Source of the DNA: Bacillus methanolicus PB1
GTDB lineage: Bacteria; Bacillota; Bacilli; Bacillales; Cytobacillaceae
Assembly (NCBI RefSeq): GCF_000262755.1
Contig: NZ_AFEU01000003.1
Span: 496,001-560,000, forward strand
Reading direction: 5' to 3'
Length of the DNA stretch: 64,000 nucleotides
Shown here: piece by piece, positions 17,346 through 25,914 of the stretch
Layout of the letters: every line of letters starts with the position of its first letter
Numbering within the stretch: position 1 is the first letter of the stretch
Translations under genes and position numbers: made by a program
The notes under the pieces: generated by a model
Databases searched by the model: none
Told to the model about the DNA's origin: nothing
Seen by the model: only the letters and a program-made list of their open reading frames with translations

Positions 17346-17440
17346 AAAAAGGCTGACCATAAGTCCCCGGCGCTCGTCTGCAGTTACGAAATATTGTAGA
17401 CAAATGAGATATCCCGGGTCTTTATTTTGGATCAGCCTTG
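17346..17440. terminator. Nested terminator cassette (copy 3)
   Basis: Outer arms AAAAAAGGCTGACCATAAG and TTTTGGATCAGCCTTG enclose a different inner sequence flanked by GTCCCCGG and CCCGGGTC. It lies downstream of the GMC oxidoreductase gene and would terminate it on the minus strand. Confidence 0.55.
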
Positions 17441-17475
17441 TGCGGGAAATGATAGACCTCTTATATGAAAAGGCA

Positions 17476-19185
17476 TCAACTAAAATATTTGATTGCAATT
17501 TTTTCAGCTGTTCTTGTAGCCAGAGCTTGAGTCGTCAACGTAGGATTCGGTCCTCCAATCCCGTTAAAATGGGCGCTATTGTCGGCGATAAAAAGCCGTT
17601 TAACTTGATATGCTTCACAATTACTGTCCACAACAAAACCCATTCGCATCGTAGATTCAAGATGAGCAAATAAGTGAGACGGCCAATCGGAGCGGATAAT
17701 CTTTTTCGCTCCCGCTTGGCGAAGAATATCGGCTGCAATTTTGGCCAACTGATTTCTCTTCTGCTTATCTTTTTTACTCGCAGTATACCGTACAACCGGA
17801 ATTGGGCCATGTTCATCTTTTACTGCAGGATGTATGGTCACACCATTCATTTTATTGGGCTGGTCATCGGTGAGAATCATTATGCTTAACGTGTTTTTGT
17901 AATTGTACATCCATTCTAATAATTCATTTCCTACCACTCGTCCTTGCAGATCCCAAGGGTTTGCAGACGATGAATTCTGTGCAAAATGATATCCGCTTTC
18001 GCTGAACCCGAAAGTTAAGGAAGAAAATAAGCCTGGGCTGAGTCCGGATGGCTGTATACATCCCAATCCCGGATAATCAAATCGTCCCCCTGATGTAGGA
18101 CCAACAAACGGATTCACATTATGCTGTCCCAATATACTTAAGAGATCCTTTTCATCAAATACACCGGTTATCCAATCCCAATAATGGTTGGTTAATCCCC
18201 GTCCAACCCACGAATTTTGCGGCAGTTCTGAATTTAGCCATAGTCTTGGACTTTCTATAGAACCGGCTGCCATTACAATCACTTTCGCGTATAATTCTCC
18301 TGACTCGCCTGTCCATGTATCTCTATACTGAACTCCAATTGCACGAATCCCTTCTTTGAAATGATTTTCCGTCAAAATCTTGATTGTATATGTATTGGGC
18401 CGAATTTCTACATTTTTGGTTTTTAAGGCAAGAGGAACATAACTTATGTTGGTCGAGCGTTTGGCCACTTTATCAATCGATGGTCCATGTGGACAACCAT
18501 TCATACAATGGCCGGAAAGCGTACATCCCTCCATTTTTGATAATTCATCAAGACTGGTATTTTCATCCATTAACCGTTCATTTGGGTTCAGGATTGCATT
18601 TGGCTGAGGGCGGTAACCGGGAGAAGTAGGATTTAACGTATTCAGCATTGACCAACCGGCTTTTTTTGCACCGTAATAAAACAATTCCTCTTTTGCAGAA
18701 GTGGGAGCAGGCCGAACCGGCAATGTATCTTCTACCTTTTCATAGTAGGGTATCAATTCCCGGTAGGATATTGGCCATACATCATCAATAGCCATTGAAT
18801 AAGCACGCGGCGAGTTTGCCCAGTAATGTTGTGTTGACCCGCCAACGCCGGCGGATTGCCAAATCAGACCGTTTTTAGGGACATTCCGGTGCCACGGCGG
18901 GCGGCGCCGATCCGCAGGCCCCCAGCGAAAACGGCCAAATTCAAAAGAATTCATCGTATGTTCATGCTTTGTATATTGTTGGCGCAAGAGATTAATATCC
19001 AAGTCATCCACATCGCAGCTGCTGACAGATCCGCGTTCTTGATTGGGATTGGCCCATTTTTTATTCCCATACCAAGGACCTGCTTCAAGGACGACAACTT
19101 TGATTCCTAATTCTCCTAATTCCTTAGCTGCAACCGCTCCTCCTCCACCGGCGCCAATAATAATTACATCCGCATCTAGTCTCAT
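17476..19185 (-). CDS. GMC family oxidoreductase
   Basis: 569-residue FAD-dependent glucose-methanol-choline family dehydrogenase. The dinucleotide motif GAGGGGAVAAKEL is at about residues 11-23; the substrate-domain signature AAGSIESPRLWLNS is central. The C-terminal catalytic region reads HLESTMRMGF and GGPNPTLTTQALATR with the conserved His and Asn. A CxxC-rich segment CTLSGHCMNGCPHGP resembles the gluconate/sorbose dehydrogenase large subunit. It follows a small partner gene by 12 bases. No signal peptide is visible, so it is probably cytoplasmic or partner-exported. The sugar or alcohol substrate is not inferable. Confidence 0.85.
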   Translation of the reverse strand: MRLDADVIIIGAGGGGAVAAKELGELGIKVVVLEAGPWYGNKKWANPNQERGSVSSCDVDDLDINLLRQQYTKHEHTMNSFEFGRFRWGPADRRRPPWHRNVPKNGLIWQSAGVGGSTQHYWANSPRAYSMAIDDVWPISYRELIPYYEKVEDTLPVRPAPTSAKEELFYYGAKKAGWSMLNTLNPTSPGYRPQPNAILNPNERLMDENTSLDELSKMEGCTLSGHCMNGCPHGPSIDKVAKRSTNISYVPLALKTKNVEIRPNTYTIKILTENHFKEGIRAIGVQYRDTWTGESGELYAKVIVMAAGSIESPRLWLNSELPQNSWVGRGLTNHYWDWITGVFDEKDLLSILGQHNVNPFVGPTSGGRFDYPGLGCIQPSGLSPGLFSSLTFGFSESGYHFAQNSSSANPWDLQGRVVGNELLEWMYNYKNTLSIMILTDDQPNKMNGVTIHPAVKDEHGPIPVVRYTASKKDKQKRNQLAKIAADILRQAGAKKIIRSDWPSHLFAHLESTMRMGFVVDSNCEAYQVKRLFIADNSAHFNGIGGPNPTLTTQALATRTAEKIAIKYFS

Positions 19186-19197
19186 TGTTCACCACCC

Positions 19198-19935
19198 CTA
19201 TTCTGAAAATTTATCAACCAAAAATCCTCGAAGTGCCCGATAACCAAATGATGGACCCGGATAATTCAGTCTCTCCCATATAAAGCGATGTCTTTCCAAC
19301 CGGTAATTTTCTGGATAAGCTAATCGTGTAGATCCAAAAGAAAACCATTCTGAATAATAGCCAAACATAACCATTTGATGGAGAGAACTTACGACATTCT
19401 TAACCAATCCTGCATTGTTTCGAAATGGATAGGGAAGAACTTCCAGATCCACTTGAATGTTGTCCAATAAACTGATAGCTTCAAACCGATCGACAGGTGA
19501 AAGGGCTGCAAATGGACCGCCATCCGGATAAGTAGAAAAATCGGGAGGTACTTTCACCTTTCCGGAAACGATCAGTTGAAAAGCAGCTATATCCAATATT
19601 TGCGCAGTTTGAGCAGCCAATGGGACGGTTTTCACACTCCAGTCTCCCTGGATTGAAACATAATGCTCCAATGTCCAAACGATGTATTCGTCAAGCCGCA
19701 AATCCAAAGCCCCTAATGTTGATGGGATCATCGCATCCGCAAACGCCATAAAGGTAGCTTTTATATGAGGAATGCTGACAGCTTCGGTTAATTGTACAGG
19801 TAAATTGACCGCGGTGGATACAGACGAAGAAGGTTGCTCAGCAGATACGAGATTCGTCATCATATTTTTTATTTGTTCAAAAAATTGTGCTCCCTGATGA
19901 TGGCCGGATATCGGATTTTCTTCTAGTTTATCCAT
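19198..19935 (-). CDS. Probable small subunit/partner of the GMC dehydrogenase
   Basis: 245 residues, first gene of a two-gene operon with the GMC oxidoreductase. The central helical part (FMAFADAMIPSTLGALDLRL through LSPVDRFEAISLLDN) resembles the gluconate 2-dehydrogenase subunit 3 family, which usually acts as a chaperone or electron-transfer partner. No Tat signal peptide is seen, unlike many subunit 3 proteins. Start ATG 19935 after GGGAGGAAAGATACATT. The family assignment comes from context and pattern; the operon link is strong. Confidence 0.55.
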   Translation of the reverse strand: MDKLEENPISGHHQGAQFFEQIKNMMTNLVSAEQPSSSVSTAVNLPVQLTEAVSIPHIKATFMAFADAMIPSTLGALDLRLDEYIVWTLEHYVSIQGDWSVKTVPLAAQTAQILDIAAFQLIVSGKVKVPPDFSTYPDGGPFAALSPVDRFEAISLLDNIQVDLEVLPYPFRNNAGLVKNVVSSLHQMVMFGYYSEWFSFGSTRLAYPENYRLERHRFIWERLNYPGPSFGYRALRGFLVDKFSE

Positions 19936-20215
19936 AATGTATCTTTCCTCCCTATTTTCAAAGGTATTTATAGACTATCCATTCGGCTCGCAATATCCGA
20001 ATTATATAAATTATTATTTGTTCTCATTGCCTTTTTGATACATTGTTACAATGATGATCGCCTATTTTTCCCTGTACCTGTACACTTCGTTTTTTATGAC
20101 CATTGCAACCGGCAGTTAAGCGGATCAGATCGTTTTGTTCGTATAGCTAACAAAACAATTTATTAATAAAAAATAAAAAAGCAAGACACAATAACGTCAA
20201 AAGGAGGTATTGCTT

Positions 20216-20710
20216 ATGAAAGATAAAACTATATTACACATATTAACAGGTATGGGGATCGCAGGCTGGTCTTTATTATTTCGTAAAGGATCAATAAAAG
20301 ATTGGTTTCTTGTTTATTTATTCAAAACACTCCTTTCTACCTTGACTGATTTGCCAGTAGCAAACAAAAAAATAGTGAAATACCCAGTAAGATATTTTCC
20401 AAATGCTTTTAACACAAATATTGTATTTGATTATTTATTATTCCCATTGTTATGTGTGATTTACAGCCAATTTACAAATAAATTGAAACCGTTGAAAACA
20501 ATTTTAAGCGTTTTTATTTTAAGTGGACCTATGACTGTCATACATTATTGGCTTGCAAAAAATACTCAACTAATAAAATACAGCAGGCGCTGGAGCTGGT
20601 TTCATACTTTAGCGCTTCTTACAGCGACGTTCTGGTCATCACGAGCATTCATTGCTTGGATAAGATTTTTAAATAAAAAAAGAAATAATTTACAATCAAT
20701 AAATGATTAA
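20216..20710 (+). CDS. CBO0543-like polytopic membrane protein
   Basis: 164 residues with four to five predicted membrane helices and the phrase KTLLSTLTDLPVANKKIVKYP plus FDYLLFPLLCVIYSQF, a pattern common to small Bacillaceae/Clostridia membrane proteins annotated CBO0543 family. Function unknown. ATG 20216 is nine bases after AAAGGAGGTATTGCTT. It is the only gene on its strand between the GMC operon and uppP. The preceding intergenic region, 19936-20215, shows no other gene. Confidence 0.65.
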   Translation: MKDKTILHILTGMGIAGWSLLFRKGSIKDWFLVYLFKTLLSTLTDLPVANKKIVKYPVRYFPNAFNTNIVFDYLLFPLLCVIYSQFTNKLKPLKTILSVFILSGPMTVIHYWLAKNTQLIKYSRRWSWFHTLALLTATFWSSRAFIAWIRFLNKKRNNLQSIND

Positions 20711-20765
20711 CTAACGTTCATATGGATGAAACAGGGACGGAGGGCCTTTGCATGATAAAAAAATC

Positions 20766-20796
20766 AAAACCCGGTGCAGAAGCTTGCACCGGGCAT
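20766..20796 (-). terminator. Terminator after the DUF4870 gene
   Basis: Ten-base perfect stem CCCGGTGCA / TGCACCGGG around AGAAGCT, followed on the minus strand by TTTTGATTTTTT. Confidence 0.85.
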
Positions 20797-20805
20797 GATT
20801 ATTAT

Positions 20806-21138
20806 TTATAAAATTCTAAATACAAACGGAATTCGGTATTCCTTCCCTTCATAAGCTTTAATTGCCGCAACGATCGTAAAGACAACCGTTAAGATCCCAA
20901 TAATCCATATCGTCAAAAATCCGATTAAGACAAGCATAAGCAGCAGGCTGATGATAGAATAAACCCCGTATGAAATCAAAAAATTTAAATATTCCCTTCC
21001 ATGATAATCCACAAAAGACGATTCATTCTTCTTTAATAACCAAATAATCAACGGTCCGATAAAAGTTGTAAAAAAGCTGCTTACATAGATCGCTGCAGCC
21101 AACAGTCTTTCCTCATTTGCAGGTATTTTTCCTTCCAT
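20806..21138 (-). CDS. DUF4870 domain membrane protein
   Basis: 110 residues with three hydrophobic helices and the DUF4870 pattern: an N-terminal NEERLLAAAIYVSSF, the WLLKKNESSFVDYHGREYLNF loop region and a C-terminal AIKAYEGKEYRIPFVFRIL. A small membrane protein of unknown role, found singly in many bacilli. Start ATG 21138 after GGAGGAAGGATAA; its own terminator follows. Confidence 0.85.
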   Translation of the reverse strand: MEGKIPANEERLLAAAIYVSSFFTTFIGPLIIWLLKKNESSFVDYHGREYLNFLISYGVYSIISLLLMLVLIGFLTIWIIGILTVVFTIVAAIKAYEGKEYRIPFVFRIL

Positions 21139-21321
21139 TTATCCTTCCTCCATTAACAAATAATCTAAGTTCTTACTTTATTTACGTACAGTTTATTGAA
21201 AAGTTTCGCAATTTTCATTTTCCTGCCGCATCTTTCAAAAATCCAATTCCATGTTCTTGTTTTGGACAACTAGAATAAATATGGAATATGGATATAGACT
21301 GAATTGATAAAAGGGTGAATC

Positions 21322-22107
21322 ATGATGATGTCGAAACTGGAAGCATTGATTCTAGGAATCATACAAGGATTAACAGAATTTTTGCCTATCTCGAGCACCG
21401 GTCATTTATACTTAGGAAGGCATCTGTTCGGGCTTGATGAAGCGGGGCTGTTTCTTGATACGATGCTTCATGTCGGAACATTGCTTGCAGTATTTGTCAT
21501 TTATAAAGACGAATTAAAAAAAATAATAAAAAATCCTTTTGGAAATCTTTCCATGCTGCTGATCGTTGGAACAATTCCTGCCGTGGTTGTCGGCTTTTTA
21601 TTCAGCCATTTATTTGATTCGATTTCAAAAACAGGCATTACAGTCGGTTGGGAATTTTTGTTCACAGGATTTATTCTTTGGTTGGCAGATGGAATGAAAA
21701 ACGGTTCAAAAAGAATGGAAAGCATTGGATTTGGCGATGCTCTTTTTATCGGATCTTTTCAAGCTTTGGCCATCTTTCCTGCTGTTTCACGTTCCGGGTT
21801 AACGATTGCAGCAGGCCTGTTTCGAAAATTAGACCGTGAAACCGCAGCTTATTTTTCTTTTTTATTGTCGATTCCGGCCATTGCCGGGGGAATTGTTCTC
21901 CAATGTGCAAAAATGGCAAGCGGTCATATTGAAGCGGTTTCGCTCGGCAGCCTGCTCGTTGCAACGATCACATCGGCGCTATTTGGCTATGCGGCGGTAG
22001 TATGGATGATCAATTTTCTCAAAACGAAATCCTTAAAAATTTTCGCAGTATATGTATGGATTCTCGGGTTCACGGTTCTATTTCTCCAGTTCTTCCATAT
22101 TTTTTAA
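21322..22107 (+). CDS. uppP: Undecaprenyl-diphosphatase UppP/BacA
   Basis: 261-residue polytopic membrane enzyme that dephosphorylates undecaprenyl diphosphate to recycle the lipid carrier of cell-wall synthesis; overproduction gives bacitracin resistance. The two active-site motifs are clear: GIIQGLTEFLPISSTGHL at residues 13-30 and FPAVSRSGLTI in the middle. Start at the first of two tandem ATG codons (21322) after AAGGGTGAATC. It is followed by an amidohydrolase gene 135 bases downstream. Confidence 0.95.
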   Translation: MMMSKLEALILGIIQGLTEFLPISSTGHLYLGRHLFGLDEAGLFLDTMLHVGTLLAVFVIYKDELKKIIKNPFGNLSMLLIVGTIPAVVVGFLFSHLFDSISKTGITVGWEFLFTGFILWLADGMKNGSKRMESIGFGDALFIGSFQALAIFPAVSRSGLTIAAGLFRKLDRETAAYFSFLLSIPAIAGGIVLQCAKMASGHIEAVSLGSLLVATITSALFGYAAVVWMINFLKTKSLKIFAVYVWILGFTVLFLQFFHIF

Positions 22108-22242
22108 ATTCATATTAAGTTAGAAAGCAGAAATGTTGGTCAGGCGTATGTGTGAGCATTTTTTTCGAAGAACATTCCCATCTTGATCACGGAATTATAA
22201 AATAGATAGAATGAAAAATAATGATCACAAGGAAAGGTACTA

Positions 22243-23370
22243 ATGACAAAGCTATTATTAAAAAATGCAATGGTTTATCCGATTTCATCATCACCGATCC
22301 AAAACGGTGATGTTCTAATTGAAAAAGGAAAAATAGCAAAAATCGGCACTAATCTTATAACAGACAGTGATGTGAAAATTATTGATTGCCATCAACAATA
22401 TTTGTTTCCGGGCTTTATTGATGTCCATACACATTTAGGTCTGTATGATGAGGGAACTGGCTGGGCTGGAAATGATGCCAATGAAACGATAGAAACAATG
22501 AGTCCCCATGTTAGGGCAATTGATGGTGTATATCCATTTGATCCAGCTTTTTCTGACGCTGTTAAATACGGGATCACAACAGTTCATGTCATGCCCGGAA
22601 GTGCTAATGTAATCGGCGGAACAACTTCTGTTATAAAAACAGCAGGAAAAAATATTAAAAAGATGGTAATTCAAGAGACAGCCGGATTAAAAATTGCACT
22701 AGGGGAAAATCCAAAAAGGATTCACAGTCATGGCAATAAAGAATCGATAACAAGAATGGGCATTATGGGAAAGTTGCGCGAAGTATTTTATGAAGCAAAA
22801 AAAGCAGAAGATCCAGACTCACTGCGGATTGCCCCTCTCATTAAAGCTTTAAGACGGGAAATTCCTGTTAGAATTCATGCCCACCGTGCAGATGATATTA
22901 TTTCGGCTGTCAGATTTGCAGAAGAATTTAACCTGGATCTTCGAATCGAACATTGTACAGAAGGACATCTTGTCGCCGAAGAGCTAGCCGGATTAAATTT
23001 AAAGGTTTCTGTTGGACCGACATTGACCAGAAGATCAAAGGTAGAGCTGAAAAACAAAAATTGGAAAACATATCAGGAGCTTACGAACCATGGTGTTGAA
23101 GTATCAATTACGACAGACCATCCATATACGCCCATTCAATATTTAAATTTATGTGCCGCTGTCGCTGTCCGCGAAGGATTATCCGAACAAAAAGCCCTTG
23201 AAGGAATTACGCTTACTGCTGCCCGGAACTTGCGCGTTGATGACCGTCTCGGCAGCATTGAAGAAGGAAAAGATGCAGATCTCGTATTATGGAACCATCA
23301 TCCATTTCATTTTCTTGCAAAACCAAAATGGACAATGATAAATGGGAATTTTGTTTATCAAGAAAGTTAA
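22243..23370 (+). CDS. Metal-dependent amidohydrolase
   Basis: 375 residues of the imidazolonepropionase-like amidohydrolase branch. The N-terminal metal ligands are in FPGFIDVHTHLG; further histidines occur in IPVRIHAHRADD and LRIEHCTEGHL; the distal aspartate is in EVSITTDHPYTP. The C-terminal DRLGSIEEGKDADLVLW motif is standard. It hydrolyses an unidentified cyclic amide or dipeptide. Start ATG 22243 after AAGGAAAGGTACTA. No transporter or pathway partners lie adjacent. Confidence 0.88.
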   Translation: MTKLLLKNAMVYPISSSPIQNGDVLIEKGKIAKIGTNLITDSDVKIIDCHQQYLFPGFIDVHTHLGLYDEGTGWAGNDANETIETMSPHVRAIDGVYPFDPAFSDAVKYGITTVHVMPGSANVIGGTTSVIKTAGKNIKKMVIQETAGLKIALGENPKRIHSHGNKESITRMGIMGKLREVFYEAKKAEDPDSLRIAPLIKALRREIPVRIHAHRADDIISAVRFAEEFNLDLRIEHCTEGHLVAEELAGLNLKVSVGPTLTRRSKVELKNKNWKTYQELTNHGVEVSITTDHPYTPIQYLNLCAAVAVREGLSEQKALEGITLTAARNLRVDDRLGSIEEGKDADLVLWNHHPFHFLAKPKWTMINGNFVYQES

Positions 23371-23519
23371 ATTATTGTTGAAATTTGTTAAGAAATATCC
23401 ACAAAAAATTAACAAAATACCCATTTCCTTTTTGATTTATTTTTAGTATTATACGTTCAGTAAGATGTTTTTAATTCGAAGCAATTATTTTACTACAATA
23501 ATAAAGAACATAACTTATG

Positions 23520-23675
23520 ATCTAGGGAAGGCAAATGGTGCGCCACCAGGTTACCTGGTTCTAGTGGGTTCGATTCCCACCCCGAAATTTTTTAGCAGCA
23601 TTACAAAAAATTTCGAGGGTGGGCCAAATCCTCATTTGGCATGGGGTTGGACTGTCCTCATATTGGAGGGATAAA
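23520..23675 (+). promoter_or_regulatory. Structured leader RNA candidate upstream of a GNAT gene
   Basis: The 300-base gap before the GNAT gene contains a dense set of helices: ACCAGG-TTA-CCTGGT (23545-23559); GTGGG-TTCGATT-CCCAC (23564-23580), which looks like a tRNA T-arm; GCCAAAT-CCTC-ATTTGGC (23623-23640); and CCTC/GAGG (23656-23669), which buries the Shine-Dalgarno of the gene at 23677. A longer 18-bp stem, 23576-23593 with 23605-23623 (one bulged A), uses the same CCCAC and the GGG of the neighbouring helices, so alternative folds compete. I do not recognise it as a known riboswitch class. Read as a candidate translational switch; expression data would decide. Confidence 0.55.
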
Positions 23676-23676
23676 A

Positions 23677-24237
23677 ATGCTCAAGAAGCGAGATCTGCAG
23701 GATTGCCATGCTTTGTACGATCTTATGACGCACCCGGATGTCTTCCCGTTTGTGCGTCAAAAAGCATCTTCATATGAAGAGTATCTTTTTATTACAAAAC
23801 AGACAATTGAAGCAGAAGAACGCGGTGAAATCATTTCACGGACGATTCTTGACGAATGGGGCACTCCAATTGGGACGATAAGCTTGTTTGATATTGAAGA
23901 TAATGCCGGTTTTTTAGGAACATGGCTGGGAAAACCCTACCATGGAAAAGGATATAACAAGATGGCTAAAGATGCGTTTTTTGAAGAGCTCTTTTATGAA
24001 CTTGGGATCGAAACGATTTTTATGCGGATTCGAAAAGAAAACGTTCGCTCTCAAAAAGCAGCGGAAAAACTTCCTTATGTGATTCCTGCAAATGAAACAA
24101 GAAAATCACTGTTTGAACAATTTAATGCAGTGGGGAATATTTACAATTTATTCGAAATACCGAAAGACCAATATACCCTTCACGTAATGCGAAGTAGCAC
24201 ACCTCACCAAGAATCGTCACAATTGATGGAAGCATAA
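23677..24237 (+). CDS. GNAT family N-acetyltransferase
   Basis: 186 residues. The acetyl-CoA-binding core is LGTWLGKPYHGKGYNKMAKDAF (motif A, split here as LGTWLGKP and YHGKGYNKM), with IETIFMRIRKENVRSQKAAEKL downstream as in RimJ/RimL-type enzymes. The acceptor is unknown. I chose ATG 23677, seven bases after GGAGGG; an in-frame ATG at 23641 exists but has no ribosome site and lies inside the structured leader. A strong terminator follows. Confidence 0.8.
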   Translation: MLKKRDLQDCHALYDLMTHPDVFPFVRQKASSYEEYLFITKQTIEAEERGEIISRTILDEWGTPIGTISLFDIEDNAGFLGTWLGKPYHGKGYNKMAKDAFFEELFYELGIETIFMRIRKENVRSQKAAEKLPYVIPANETRKSLFEQFNAVGNIYNLFEIPKDQYTLHVMRSSTPHQESSQLMEA

Positions 24238-24249
24238 TTTAAAAAATAT

Positions 24250-24279
24250 TTACGCTCCGGATACCCGGAGCGTTTTTAA
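24250..24279 (+). terminator. Terminator after the GNAT gene
   Basis: ACGCTCCGG/CCGGAGCGT hairpin (24252-24273) followed by TTTTTAAT. Confidence 0.85.
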
Positions 24280-24286
24280 TGCTTTA

Positions 24287-24391
24287 AAACACTGAGGGAC
24301 AGGCCCGCTCCACTTTAAAGCGTTAATGTGTTGAGGGTCTGGCCCGCTCTGCTTTAAAGCGTTAATGTGTTGAGGGTCTGGCCCGCTTTCG
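24287..24391. repeat. 39-bp tandem repeat, about 2.8 copies
   Basis: Two nearly identical 39-base units start at 24312 and 24351 (core CTTTAAAGCGTTAATGTGTT then GAGGGTCTGGCCCGCT), preceded by a shorter diverged copy ending GAGGGACAGGCCCGCTC. A single related copy is at 54010-54066. It occupies the intergenic space between the GNAT and MATE genes. Confidence 0.8.
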
Positions 24392-24467
24392 GTTCAAAAT
24401 TCGATTTCTTTTCGAAAAGATGTGTTATAATTCTTTCGGTATACGAAAAGAAAAAGAGGACGGAAAA

Positions 24468-25829
24468 ATGAACCAAACCTTTACCAAAAAACAAAAATTA
24501 ATGCAGCTAATTAACATCTTAATCCCGATATTAATCACCCAGCTGAGCATGTATTTAATGACTTTCTTTGATACGACGATGGCCGGCCATTACAGCCCGA
24601 AAGATCTGGCGGGAGTAGCTATCGGCTCTTCTCTTTGGGTACCCGTTTTTACAGGGCTGAGCGGAATTTTGCTGGCCATTACCCCGATCGTATCCCAGCT
24701 TGTCGGAGCGAATAACAAAAAAGAAGTATCCTTTTCTGTTATTCAAGGAGTTTATTTGGCCGTATTTATGGCTCTCATTGTTTATACAGTTGGCGCTTTT
24801 ATATTAAATCCTGTCCTGAAAGGAATGAACCTTGAAAATGATGTCAGAGAAATAGCCCGAGAATTCTTATTTGCATTAAGTTTTGGCATGGTGCCCTTGT
24901 TTGTGTATAACGTGCTCCGTTCTTTTATCGATGCACTCGGAAAAACAAGAGTAACAATGATTGTAACCTTAACCGCTTTGCCGATTAATGCCGTTTTTAA
25001 CTACTTATTGATATATGGAAAATTCGGTTTTCCGGAACTTGGCGGAGTGGGGGCAGGCTATGCTTCGGCGATCACGTATTGGTTAATTACTTTCATTGCT
25101 GTTTTTATTATCATAAAATACGAACCTTTTTCCGGTTTTGCTGTATTCCGCCGGCTTTATAACATTTCTCTGAGCAAATGGAAGGAAATCTTAAAAATTG
25201 GCGTTCCGATCGGATTTTCCATTTTCTTTGAAACAAGCATATTTGCAGCCGTCACTCTCTTCATGAGCAAATTTGACACGACGACGATCGCATCCCATCA
25301 ATCAGCACTCAATTTTGCATCATTATTATACATGGTTCCGCTCAGCATCTCGATGGCACTTACGATCGTTGTAGGTTTTGAAGTAGGAGCTGAGCGGTAC
25401 AAAGACGCGAAAGAATACAGCTGGCTCGGTGTTTTCTTAGCTGTCTTAATGGCTTTTGTTTGCGGGCTAGTATTGTTTCTTTTTAGATATGACATTGCTG
25501 AAATCTATACTAATGATCCGAATGTTTTAAAATTAACAGCCCATTTCCTTTTGTATGCAATGTTTTTCCAGCTCTCAGACGCAATCCAGACTCCTGTCCA
25601 AGGTGCTTTAAGGGGCTATAAGGATGTAAACATTACATTTATCATAACGCTTGTCGCTTTTTGGATCATTGGACTTCCGTTGGGCTATTATTTAGCCAAT
25701 CATACTGACTCGGGAGCATTCGGCTACTGGATCGGTTTAATCAGCGGCTTGGCTGCAGGTGCTGCTTGCCTGGGAAGCAGGCTTTACTATATTCAGCTGA
25801 AAAAGTTTAAACCAATCAATCAAGGATAA
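24468..25829 (+). CDS. MATE family efflux transporter
   Basis: 453-residue transporter with twelve hydrophobic segments in two homologous halves. Motifs include ILITQLSMYLMTFFDTTMAG near the N-terminus, GLSGILLAITPIVSQLVGA, and the second-half HQSALNFASLLYMVPLSISM. MATE proteins export drugs or metabolites in exchange for Na+ or H+. This one is NorM-like. ATG 24468 follows GAGGACGGAAAA; upstream in-frame codons lack a ribosome site. It ends at a bidirectional terminator shared with the SDR gene. Confidence 0.92.
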   Translation: MNQTFTKKQKLMQLINILIPILITQLSMYLMTFFDTTMAGHYSPKDLAGVAIGSSLWVPVFTGLSGILLAITPIVSQLVGANNKKEVSFSVIQGVYLAVFMALIVYTVGAFILNPVLKGMNLENDVREIAREFLFALSFGMVPLFVYNVLRSFIDALGKTRVTMIVTLTALPINAVFNYLLIYGKFGFPELGGVGAGYASAITYWLITFIAVFIIIKYEPFSGFAVFRRLYNISLSKWKEILKIGVPIGFSIFFETSIFAAVTLFMSKFDTTTIASHQSALNFASLLYMVPLSISMALTIVVGFEVGAERYKDAKEYSWLGVFLAVLMAFVCGLVLFLFRYDIAEIYTNDPNVLKLTAHFLLYAMFFQLSDAIQTPVQGALRGYKDVNITFIITLVAFWIIGLPLGYYLANHTDSGAFGYWIGLISGLAAGAACLGSRLYYIQLKKFKPINQG

Positions 25830-25845
25830 TCGATTATACTTATAC

Positions 25846-25882
25846 TGAAAAACCGGCTGCATGAACACAGCCGGTTTTTTTT
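25846..25882. terminator. Bidirectional terminator between MATE and SDR genes
   Basis: AAAAACCGGCTG / CAGCCGGTTTTT hairpin with A-runs on the left and T-runs on the right, between convergent genes. Confidence 0.9.
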
Positions 25883-25914
25883 TGATATTGAAATTTTCCC
25901 CTTCTAACCACTGA

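Noticed and set aside
23561-23590. tRNA gene suggested by a perfect T-arm-like hairpin with TTCGATT loop
   Set aside because: There is no matching acceptor stem, D-arm or anticodon arm at the right distances; the same bases pair better in a longer leader stem.
23465-23674. 69-codon open frame in the GNAT leader
   Set aside because: No ribosome site, no family resemblance, and it is better explained by the RNA structure.
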